A stretch of 64,000 nt of DNA from JAGVSR01 sp963778225 (GTDB lineage: Bacteria > Pseudomonadota > Alphaproteobacteria > Rhizobiales > Hyphomicrobiaceae): the NCBI GenBank assembly GCA_963778225.1, contig CAVZTR010000010.1, positions 62,001-126,000 on the forward strand. Reading direction: 5' to 3'. This document shows positions 41,448 to 49,437 of this stretch, in pieces. Numbering within the stretch: position 1 is the first letter of the stretch; the number at the start of each line of letters is the position of its first letter. Made by a program: the position numbers and the translations under genes. The notes below the pieces were generated by a model. The model was not told the DNA's origin. It worked only from the letters and a program-made list of their open reading frames with translations, and made no database searches.

Positions 41448-44400
41448 ATGGTCGCAGTACGCAAGGCATCTGAGACAGGCGGAACGGCAGCGGGAAGCGC
41501 AACCCGGCTGCCGTTCGGCCGCCTGCCGTCGATCGACGAAATCGCAGCCCACCATCTGATCGATGAACATCGCCTCGTGGGCGGTCTCATCGAGCGCGCC
41601 GTCTACACCGAGGACGAGCGCCGCCGCACGGCCGAGATCGCCCGCCGCATCGTGCAGGATGCCCGCGCAGATCAAGCCCAGCATGGCGGCATCGACGCTT
41701 TCATGCGCGAGTACGGACTTTCGAGCGAAGAGGGCATCATCCTGATGTGCCTCGCCGAGGCCCTTCTGCGCATCCCCGATGCGGAGACCGCCGACGCCTT
41801 CATTGCCGAAAAGATTGCGCACGGAAACTGGGATCGGCACCGCGGCCATTCCGACAGCCTTTTCGTCAACGCCTCCACCTGGGGCTTGATGCTCACTGGC
41901 CGGCTCGTCAAGCTGAAGGACAGCCAGTCGGCGAATGCCATCGACGCGCTGAAGCGCCTCGTCGCCCGCTCCGGCGAGCCGTTCATTCGCCAAGCCATTC
42001 GCCAGGCGGTCAAACTTCTCGGCGAGCAATTTGTGCTCGGCCGCACCATCGAAGACGCAATCGCGCGGGCGAGAGATTACGAGCAAAAAGGCTACCGCTT
42101 TTCCTACGACATGCTCGGCGAAGCCGCCCGCTCGGAGGCCGATGCCGAGCGCTACTTCCAGCGCTACGTCGCGGCCATCGAATGCGTCGGCCTCGCCGTC
42201 GGCCCGCTCAACGCCGTCAATGCCGATGCGATCATCCCGCGTCCATCGATCTCGGTGAAGCTGTCGGCTCTGCATCCGCGCTTCGAAGCCGGACAAGACG
42301 AACGGCTCCTGAAGGAACTCCTGCCGCGCCTCAATGCGCTCGTGCACCATGCCATGGCGCGCGGTCTTGGCATCACGGTCGATGCCGAGGAGCAGGACCG
42401 ACTTGAGCCGACACTGCGCATGTTCGGCGAAGCGTTCATCAACCCGGCGATCGGCACTTGGAACGGCCTTGGCATCGCTGTCCAAGCCTACGGCCGTCGC
42501 GCAGTTCCGGTCCTGCGCTGGTTACGTCGCCTGGCGGAAGAACGCGGCAAGCGCATTCCCGTGCGTCTCGTCAAAGGCGCCTACTGGGACAGCGAAATCA
42601 AATGGGCCCAGGAGCGCGGCCTTGCGGATTATCCGGTCTTCACGCGCAAGCGGAACACGGACGTCTCCTATCTCGCCTGCATGCGATTGATGCTGACGTA
42701 CCCGCAACAGTTCGCCGGCCAGTTCGCCACCCACAACGCCCACACGATTGCCGCTGCGATGGTTGCCGCCGGCAACACGCCGTTCGAGTTCCAGCGTCTG
42801 CACGGCATGGGCGAGGGGATCTACGAGAGCGTTGTCAAGGCACGGGCGGAGGCCTGGGCGACGCACGGCCTTGCAGGATCTACGCGCCCGTCGGCGATCA
42901 CGAGGACCTGCTCGGCTATCTCGTGCGCCGGTTGCTCGAGAACGGCGCCAACACCTCTTTCGTCAATCGCCTCGCCAACGACGAAATGCCCATCGCCCAC
43001 ATCATCCGTGATCCGGTGGAGGAGGCCGAACGCGAACGCTCGGCCGGCACGGAGACTGCCAAGTCCCTGGTCAAGCCGCGCGACGTGTTCTGGCCGGAGC
43101 GCCGCAACTCATCCGGACTGGCGCTCGACAATGCCGCTGTCCGTGCCACGGTTCTTGCGGAGATGAACACTGCGCTCGGCGCGTCCTACGAAGCCGCTTC
43201 GATCGTGTCAGGCAGCGTGCAAACCGGAACCGGTCTTGCCAGCCTTGTGCTTTGCCCTCACGACCGCAGCCAGCGCATGGGCACGGTGCGCAACGCAACA
43301 GACTCGCAGATCGATGCGGCTCTGACGGCAGCAACAGAGGCCGCTCACGGTTGGGACCGCCTCGGCGGACCTGCCCGCGCTAAAATCCTCGACAACGCCG
43401 CCGATCTCATCGAGCGCGACCGCTCGAAACTCATGGCGTTGCTCGTCCGCGAAGCCGGCCGCACGATCCCTAACGCACTGGCCGAAGTCCGCGAAACCGC
43501 TGATTTCCTGCGCTACTATGCCTTCCAGGCTCGCAAGCATTTTGCCGAACCCGTCAGCCTCACCAGCACCACCGGCGAGACAAGCTCCATCGAATGGCGC
43601 GCCCGCGGTCCCTTCGCTTGCATCGCACCTTGGAATTTCCCGCTCGCGATCTTTGTCGGCCAAGCCGCCGCAGCGCTTGCAGCCGGTAATCCGGTTCTCG
43701 CCAAGCCCGCCGAACAGACACCCATCATCGGCTTCCTCGCCGTCAAGCTGCTGCACGAAGCGGGCGTGCCGCCGAACGTGCTTCATTATCTGCCGGGCGG
43801 CGGCGAGGTCGGCGCTGCGCTTGTCAAAGATCTGCGCATTAAGGGCGTTGCCTTCACTGGGTCGAACGAAACCGCATGGTCGATCCAGAAAGCGCTTGCC
43901 GATCGGCGTGGCCCCATCATTCCCTTCATCGCGGAGACCGGCGGCCTCAACGTCATGATCGCGGACTCGAGCGCCTTGCCCGAACAGATTGTCCGCGATG
44001 CCGTCCGCTCCGCCTTCGACAGCGCCGGCCAGCGATGCTCGGCAGCCCGCGTGCTGTTCCTGCAGGACGATATCGCTGCCAAGACGATTTCGATGCTGAC
44101 CGGCGCCATCGCCGCGCTCAAGATCGGGGATCCGCTCGCCATCGACACCGACATCGGGCCAGTCATCGACGAGCCGTCGCAGGATGCTCTCGAAACGCAT
44201 AAGCTCCGAATGCAGGATCAAGCGCGCGAATTGATCGATCTGCAGCTTCCGCCCAGTGTGCGCGGCGGAACCTATGTCTCGCCCGCGTGCTACGAGATCG
44301 ACCGCTTGTCGCTCCTGGATCGCGAAGTTTTCGGCCCCATCCTGCACGTCGTCCGCTTTCCCCGTGGCGGCTTGAGCAAGGTGATCGAAGCCGTCAACGC

Positions 44401-44686
44401 ATCCGGCTATGGCCTGACCCTGGGCCTCCACAGCCGTATCGAAGCGGTCGCCGATCAGGTTGCCCGCCATGCGCGCGTGGGCAATCTCTACGTCAATCGC
44501 AATCAGATCGGCGCGGTCCCAGGCGTTCAGCCCTTCGGCGGCGAAGGCCTATCGGGTTCGGGTCCGAAGGCCGGCGGTCCGTCGTACATCCAGCGCTTCG
44601 CCACCGAGCGCGTCCGGACCACCGACATCACCGCAACAGGCGGCAATGTTCAGCTTCTGACACTTTCTGTTAAGGACGACCCCTGA
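41448..44686 (+). pseudogene. putA: Bifunctional proline dehydrogenase / P5C dehydrogenase, broken by one frameshift
   Basis: PutA oxidises proline to glutamate at the membrane. The first frame (41448 to about 42868) carries the FAD-barrel domain with RLVKGAYWDSEIKWAQERG, HNAHT and GMGEGIYESVV. The rest, from CRIYAPVGDHEDLLGYLVRR through the aldehyde dehydrogenase domain (LAKPAEQTPI, AETGGLN, catalytic Cys in GQRCSAARVLF), is in another frame. The switch is at about 42860-42870 and fits loss of one base, probably one C in a CC pair. Read through, it would encode about 1079 residues. As written, translation stops at 43166. There is no ribbon-helix-helix repressor domain. It is either a true mutation or a sequencing error. 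Confidence 0.9.
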
Positions 44687-44729
44687 GAACGGCCTTGCCG
44701 CGCGGGCCCGCGATCACCAATCTAAGATC

Positions 44730-45521
44730 ATGAGCACCAAGGATAAGCGTCCCACCCCAACCCGCGGACCGGTTGCCACCGCCGAGGGTGGGGCTGTGTC
44801 GAAGGGAAATCCGTCTTCCGCGCCGGCAAACACGGACGAAGCGTCGGGCGATGTGCAGGATTTCATCGCTCGGATGAAGACGTTGGCGCCCTCCGCCACC
44901 GGCCAGCGCGGCCGGCTCGTCTTCGCCATGGATGCCACCATGAGCCGCCAGCCGACGTGGGACATGGCGCTTTCTCTTCAGGCCGACATGTTCACGGTGG
45001 TGAAGGATGTTGGCGGTCTCGACGTTCAACTCGTATTTTTTCGCGGCATGAACGAATGCCGCTCCTCGCGCTGGGTCTCCGATCCTGCCGAACTCGCGCG
45101 GCTGATGACGACCGTGTCCTGTCGCGGGGGAATAACGCAACTCGCTCGCGTCTTGACTCACGCAGCCGATGAAACCGCAAAGCGCCGGATCAACGCGGTG
45201 GTCTTTGTCGGCGATGCCATGGAAGAAGATATCGACTACGTCTGCTCGAAAGCCGGTGCGCTCGGGCTTCTCGGCGTGCCTGTGTTTCTCTTCCAGGAAG
45301 GTGCGAACCCCGATGCCACCCGCGCCTACAAAGAGATCGCGCGCCTGACGAAAGGCGCGACGTGCCGCTTCGATGCCGGCTCGGCGGAGCAATTGCGGGC
45401 GCTCCTGCGCGCCGTTGCGGTCTACGCCTCGGGTGGTCGCAAGGCACTTCTGGCCTTGAGCACGCGCTCCGGCGAAAAGGGCGCTCAACTGCTCCTCGGT
45501 CAAATGAAGCAGGGAGACTGA
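44730..45521 (+). CDS. VWA-domain protein
   Basis: A 263-residue protein with a disordered N-terminus (1-40) and a von Willebrand A-like domain (about 60-235). The metal-site motif is DATMS (Asp68, Thr70, Ser72), with later ligands likely in CRGGITQL and VGDAMEED, so the site is a near-standard MIDAS. There is no signal peptide, so it is cytoplasmic. It is followed after 7 bases by a membrane J-domain protein and both are probably one operon. VWA proteins often work with AAA ATPases or chaperones, but the substrate is unknown. Confidence 0.8.
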   Translation: MSTKDKRPTPTRGPVATAEGGAVSKGNPSSAPANTDEASGDVQDFIARMKTLAPSATGQRGRLVFAMDATMSRQPTWDMALSLQADMFTVVKDVGGLDVQLVFFRGMNECRSSRWVSDPAELARLMTTVSCRGGITQLARVLTHAADETAKRRINAVVFVGDAMEEDIDYVCSKAGALGLLGVPVFLFQEGANPDATRAYKEIARLTKGATCRFDAGSAEQLRALLRAVAVYASGGRKALLALSTRSGEKGAQLLLGQMKQGD

Positions 45522-45528
45522 GGCGGCG

Positions 45529-46269
45529 ATGGTTTATCTCCTCTCCGGTCTCGCAGTCCTCACGGTCGTCCTGATGGTGCTGCGTGGCTTCACGTCGGCC
45601 AACCCCGCCGTCATAGCGCGTCAGTTGCGGTTCGTCGGCGGCGCACTTCTGATGGCCGTCGCAGCAGGTCTGGCCTTGCGCGGTCGCATCGATCTGGCGC
45701 TTCTGATCGGTTTCGCCGGCTGGGGTCTGCTGATGGGACGCGGCGTGCTGCCTTGGGGATCCGGCGGATGGGGCAGCGGCGGGTCGGGTGGGGCTGGCCA
45801 GGGCTCGCGCGTCTCGACTGACCACCTCGAGATGGAACTCGATCATGCGAGCGGCGCCATTCGCGGCACCGTCCGCAAAGGACGTTTCGCCGGCCAGGAA
45901 ATCGAAACGCTCTCGCCGGCCGAACTCGTGCTGCTGTGGCAGGACTATACCTTTGCCGACCCGAATTCCGCACAGGTCATCGAAGCCTATCTCGACCAGC
46001 GCCACCCGACATGGCGCGATGATCTTGAACGTCAGGGAAACGGCGGGCACGACGGAGCATACGACGGCGACGTGCGGCCACCATCTTCTTCACGCGGCAT
46101 GACCCGCGCCGAAGCTCTCGAAATTCTCGGTCTCGAAGAAGGCGCCACAGACGATGCGGTGCGGTCCGCCCATCGTGAACTGATGAAAAAGCTCCACCCT
46201 GATCGCGGCGGATCGAATTACCTCGCCTCGAAGATCAACGAGGCGAAGGTCATCCTGGTCGGCGACTGA
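45529..46269 (+). CDS. Membrane-anchored J-domain protein (Pam18/TIM14-like layout)
   Basis: A 246-residue protein. Membrane helices lie at about 1-20 and 35-70 (LRFVGGALLMAVAAGLALRG, then LALLIGFAGWGLLMGRG), followed by a Gly-rich linker, a middle acidic domain (about 95-160) and a C-terminal J domain with HPDRGGS at 223-229. The J domain ends YLASKINEAKVILVG, close to mitochondrial Pam18, which drives protein import with Hsp70. It is paired with the upstream VWA gene. Its stop is only 3 bases from the stop of the convergent carboxypeptidase gene. Confidence 0.85.
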   Translation: MVYLLSGLAVLTVVLMVLRGFTSANPAVIARQLRFVGGALLMAVAAGLALRGRIDLALLIGFAGWGLLMGRGVLPWGSGGWGSGGSGGAGQGSRVSTDHLEMELDHASGAIRGTVRKGRFAGQEIETLSPAELVLLWQDYTFADPNSAQVIEAYLDQRHPTWRDDLERQGNGGHDGAYDGDVRPPSSSRGMTRAEALEILGLEEGATDDAVRSAHRELMKKLHPDRGGSNYLASKINEAKVILVGD

Positions 46270-46272
46270 ATT

Positions 46273-48066
46273 TCAGTTGGCCCGGGCGACGAAGCAGTCG
46301 AGCCCGTTGCGGCGAAGCTCGTTGCACGCGTTGGCGGCCGATGCGCTGTCGAATCCGGCAAACCGTGCGCGATAGAGTTGCTTCTCGCCTTTCGTAATCG
46401 GTATTGCGACGGGCGAACTCGCCGCCAGCACGTGACCGGCTTTTGTTTTTGCCGCGGCCATGGCGCGCTCGGCGTCGGACGTGGAGCCATAAACGCCAAT
46501 CTGCACTTGGAAGCCGGAACTGACCGGCGGTGCAGCCGCAAGCGGAGCCGGCGAACTGCTACGGCTCAGGTTCCGCGACGTACCTGTCGAAACGGGGACT
46601 GGCATCGGGGCTGGGAGATCGGCCACCGCTGTCTGAAGTGCCGGCTTCTCGGATGCGGCGCCAAGCGAGTTTGGTTGGTTGCGTCCTTCACCTGCAAAGC
46701 TGGCCAACTGAGCCTGCAGCGTAGACGGCGGCCGGCCGAGGCCTTCAGGCTTCGCCATGACGGTTTCTGTTTCACGTGCGGGTGTATCAGCCAGAGGCGC
46801 AACGCTGGCGGGTGCAAACGAAGTCCGCCCGGCTTCCACATCCGTCGGCTCCGATGCCACGCGCGCGGCAAGCTGAGCTTTCAACGCAGCGAAGTCGGGT
46901 CGCGCCGTCATTGTCGCGAACGTCAGCGGCGCGGGGCCTTGCGGATCAGTCGGTGTTGCAGCCGTCTCTTCGACAGGAAGACTGTTCGTCTGTGTAGTGT
47001 CTTCGCTCGAAGCCGAAGCCAGCACCGAAACTGTCTTCACCTTCGCAATGTCGATCTTGGGAGCCGCGCGCTCAGTCTGCTCGACAGCGACAGCCGGAAC
47101 GTCCGTCGTCGTCGGCGGCTCTTCGCGTGCAATTGAAACAGGAGCCGGCTTGGGTGCGGCCGGAGGCGACGGCTTCTTGACCGTGTTCGGCGACGGCCGC
47201 TCCGCGGGCTTGGCCTCCGCAATCAACTGCGGCATGGACTTGCGCGTACGTTCGGTCGATGCCTTTTCGATGCCACGGGCGAGAAGCATGCGCATGTGCG
47301 CGTCGCGCAGGCCTGCGCTCGCTCCGCCAAAGACAGCGCCGACAACATACTTGCCGCCGGCTTTGTAGGACGACACGAGATTGAAGCCGGACGCGCGCGT
47401 ATAGCCGGTCTTGATGCCGTCAACGCCCGGGAAACGGCCGAGCAATGCGTTGTGTGTCCGGTATGTCTTGCCGCCGTAGCTGAACGAACGCGTTGAGAAC
47501 AGCCGATAATGCTGGGGGAAATCGTCCTGCATCCGCATGGCAAGCGTAAGCATGTCCCGCGCCGTCGTCACCTGCTCGGGGTCTGGTAGACCGGAGGCAT
47601 TGCGGAACGTCGTATCCCGCATACCGATCTGGCGCGCCCGTTTGGTCATCAGGCGTGCGAACGCCTCTTCACTCCCGCTGATCTTCTCCGCGATCGCGAT
47701 GGCCATATCGTTTGCAGACTTGACGATCAGAGCCTTGATGGCGTCCCGGAGCGCAATTTCCGATCCGGCATCGAGGCCGATTTTGGAAGGCGCCGCCGCC
47801 GCTGCGTGTTCGCTAACTGGAATGGGGGTGGAAAACTGAAGCCGTCCTGCCTCAATCGTTTCGAACGCGAGATAAAGCGTCATCATTTTCGTGAGGGAAG
47901 CAGGATATCGCGGCTCACTTCCGGCTTTGTCGTGCAGAACACGCCCGGTGTTCGCATCGATGACCATGGCCGACGCCTTTTCGGCTGCCGACGCGGGCAA
48001 CGCCAACGCGACTGAGACAAGCGCCCCAATGAGAGACGCGATCACGACCCACCAATATCGACGCAC
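46273..48066 (-). CDS. D-alanyl-D-alanine carboxypeptidase (DacF-like) with SPOR domain
   Basis: A periplasmic penicillin-binding protein of about 597 residues. After a signal peptide (about 2-28, YWWVVIASLIGALVSVALAL then PASA) come the active-site motifs SLTK (Ser57), SAN (117-119) and KTG (219-221). A long Pro/Ala-rich linker (about 290-510) leads to a SPOR domain (about 515-597, FQVQIGVYGSTSDAERAM) that binds denuded glycan at the septum. The start is uncertain. The frame is open to ATG 48213, but the added 49 residues are not protein-like; GTG 48066 gives a proper signal peptide and has AGGCG upstream. It trims the terminal D-Ala from peptidoglycan. Confidence 0.9.
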   Translation of the reverse strand: MRRYWWVVIASLIGALVSVALALPASAAEKASAMVIDANTGRVLHDKAGSEPRYPASLTKMMTLYLAFETIEAGRLQFSTPIPVSEHAAAAAPSKIGLDAGSEIALRDAIKALIVKSANDMAIAIAEKISGSEEAFARLMTKRARQIGMRDTTFRNASGLPDPEQVTTARDMLTLAMRMQDDFPQHYRLFSTRSFSYGGKTYRTHNALLGRFPGVDGIKTGYTRASGFNLVSSYKAGGKYVVGAVFGGASAGLRDAHMRMLLARGIEKASTERTRKSMPQLIAEAKPAERPSPNTVKKPSPPAAPKPAPVSIAREEPPTTTDVPAVAVEQTERAAPKIDIAKVKTVSVLASASSEDTTQTNSLPVEETAATPTDPQGPAPLTFATMTARPDFAALKAQLAARVASEPTDVEAGRTSFAPASVAPLADTPARETETVMAKPEGLGRPPSTLQAQLASFAGEGRNQPNSLGAASEKPALQTAVADLPAPMPVPVSTGTSRNLSRSSSPAPLAAAPPVSSGFQVQIGVYGSTSDAERAMAAAKTKAGHVLAASSPVAIPITKGEKQLYRARFAGFDSASAANACNELRRNGLDCFVARAN

Positions 48067-48292
48067 GGTGTAACGCCTACAAAAGCCTGAACCTGTCTCT
48101 TTCGGGGTCGCTTGGATCGAGCCCGGCAGAAAGCATCTGCCGTCCTCAACCACGCCCCTCCGTTCACCCATAAAGCCTGCCTTGTGGGCGGCTTTGGGGC
48201 CGGGATGGGACATGCGCCCGTCTCATTTGATTTTCACGGTAGCGCAAAGCACCTTCATTAGGGTAAACACAATGCAGAACCAACTCAGATTG

Positions 48293-48340
48293 CTGCAATG
48301 CGATATTTCTGCTTTTGTTATGCTGCGGTGCAGCTATAGT
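48293..48340 (+). promoter_or_regulatory. Phasin promoter with PhaR-type operator
   Basis: CTGCGGTGCAG (48323-48333) matches the alphaproteobacterial PhaR operator pattern CTGC-N3-GCAG exactly. It lies directly upstream of the -10 box TATAGT (48335-48340), where a bound repressor would block polymerase. A weaker half-match, CTGCAATGCGA (48293-48303), lies 30 bases upstream. PhaR represses phasin genes until polyhydroxyalkanoate granules titrate it. The -35 box is weak (CTTTTG at 17 bases). Confidence 0.65.
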
Positions 48341-48417
48341 GTGCGCCTAGCTCACATTGAGCGGTGCAAAGGCAACCGGGCGTCCTCGCCCGGTCTCAAC
48401 CCGAAAGGCGGACACCC

Positions 48418-48741
48418 ATGATCAACAATTTCCAGGATTTCCAGAAGCTCGGCCAGACCGGCATGGAAGGCTACATGAAGATGATGGGTGACTGGAATAA
48501 GAGCTGGCAGGTCATCGCGAGCGAGATGACCGACTATTCCAAGCGGGCCTTCGAAGAAAGCACCGCAGCCTTCGAGAAACTGGTCGCCGCCAAATCGGTC
48601 GAGCAGGCCATGGAAATTCAGACGACCTACGCCAAGCGCGCCTATGAAGACTACATGCAGCAGATGTCCAAGATCGGCGCCATGTATCAGTCCATTGCCA
48701 AGGATGCCTTCAAGCCGGGCATGTTCCCGGGAGCTCGCTGA
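48418..48741 (+). CDS. Phasin family protein
   Basis: A 107-residue amphipathic helical protein of the phasin_2 type, which coats polyhydroxyalkanoate granules. The segments FEESTAAFEKLVAAKSVEQA and QTTYAKRAYEDYMQQMSKIG are typical. ATG 48418 is chosen over an upstream in-frame ATG (48364) because AAAGGCGG precedes it and it begins the conserved helix MINNFQDFQK. It is a single-gene unit with its own promoter/operator and terminator. No PHA synthase gene is in the window. Confidence 0.9.
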   Translation: MINNFQDFQKLGQTGMEGYMKMMGDWNKSWQVIASEMTDYSKRAFEESTAAFEKLVAAKSVEQAMEIQTTYAKRAYEDYMQQMSKIGAMYQSIAKDAFKPGMFPGAR

Positions 48742-48777
48742 ACGGGCGCCGCTGAGGCGGATCCTCCGAAAGATAGA

Positions 48778-48807
48778 GGTCCGGGCTCGCGAGCCCGGGC
48801 CTTTTTT
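48778..48807 (+). terminator. Intrinsic terminator after the phasin gene
   Basis: GGTCCGGGCTC and GAGCCCGGGCC form an 11-bp stem with one G-T pair and a tight CGCG loop, followed by TTTTTT. The region from here to clpS (48808-48990) has no gene that I can support; only a clpS promoter candidate follows. Confidence 0.88.
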
Positions 48808-48990
48808 GCGTCGCAGTCAATCCCCACATCTGGTGGCCGCCCATAGGAGCCAGTCCTGCCTTCGCATCCAGACGGGTGTGGCTGAACGTACGTAGTACCA
48901 TCGGCTGGACTGGGAAATCGCTGGGGACTTGCCGCGGCCCCGCGGATGGATTGAACTAACAGCCGCGCTGGCCGTTCGAGGCAGTGCGAA

Positions 48991-49019
48991 TTGAGAACAG
49001 AAACCGTTGAGCCGATAAG
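48991..49019 (+). promoter_or_regulatory. Candidate clpS-clpA promoter
   Basis: TTGAGA (48991-48996) and GATAAG (49014-49019) are 17 bases apart, 48 bases before the clpS start. The -10 match is moderate. Confidence 0.4.
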
Positions 49020-49067
49020 GCCACGAACACGGGCACGATCGAGGGCATGGGAGAAGTGTGGCATGGC

Positions 49068-49430
49068 ATGATCGACGGGCGGCCGCGGGCTGCTGGTCCG
49101 GACAAGGACCAGGGGCAGGGTGGCGACGGCGATCAGGGCAAAACAGGTATCGTCACCAAGACACGGCCGAAAACAAAGAAGCCGTCGCTCTATAAAGTTC
49201 TACTCCTGAACGACGACTACACGCCGATGGAATTCGTCGTGCACGTGCTTGAGAAGTTCTTCCAGAAAGGCCGCCAGGAAGCGACCGACATCATGCTGAC
49301 AGTTCACCGCAAGGGCGTCGGTATATGTGGCGTGTTCACTTACGAAGTGGCTGAAGCCAAAGTGACATTGGTGATGGACTTCTCACGCCAGCACGGGCAC
49401 CCTCTGAAATGCACCCTGGAGAAAGAGTAG
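49068..49430 (+). CDS. clpS: ATP-dependent Clp protease adaptor ClpS
   Basis: A 120-residue adaptor that delivers N-end-rule substrates to ClpA. The N-terminal 35 residues are flexible and Gly/Asp/Lys-rich; the core has LYKVLLLNDDYTPMEFVVHV with the Asn-Asp pair that binds the substrate amino group, and ends HPLKCTLEKE. ATG 49068 has GGAGAAG upstream; an earlier ATG (49047) lacks proper spacing. clpA begins 7 bases downstream. Confidence 0.95.
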   Translation: MIDGRPRAAGPDKDQGQGGDGDQGKTGIVTKTRPKTKKPSLYKVLLLNDDYTPMEFVVHVLEKFFQKGRQEATDIMLTVHRKGVGICGVFTYEVAEAKVTLVMDFSRQHGHPLKCTLEKE

Positions 49431-49437
49431 GTCAAAC

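Noticed and set aside
46378..47136. Plus-strand frame of 252 codons inside the carboxypeptidase gene
   Set aside because: It is antisense to the Pro/Ala-rich linker of a clear enzyme and has an Arg/Cys-rich translation without family features.
48067..48213. N-terminal extension of the DD-carboxypeptidase to ATG 48213
   Set aside because: The extra 49 residues precede an obvious signal peptide and would place it internally. GTG 48066 fits better, though the upstream start is not fully excluded.
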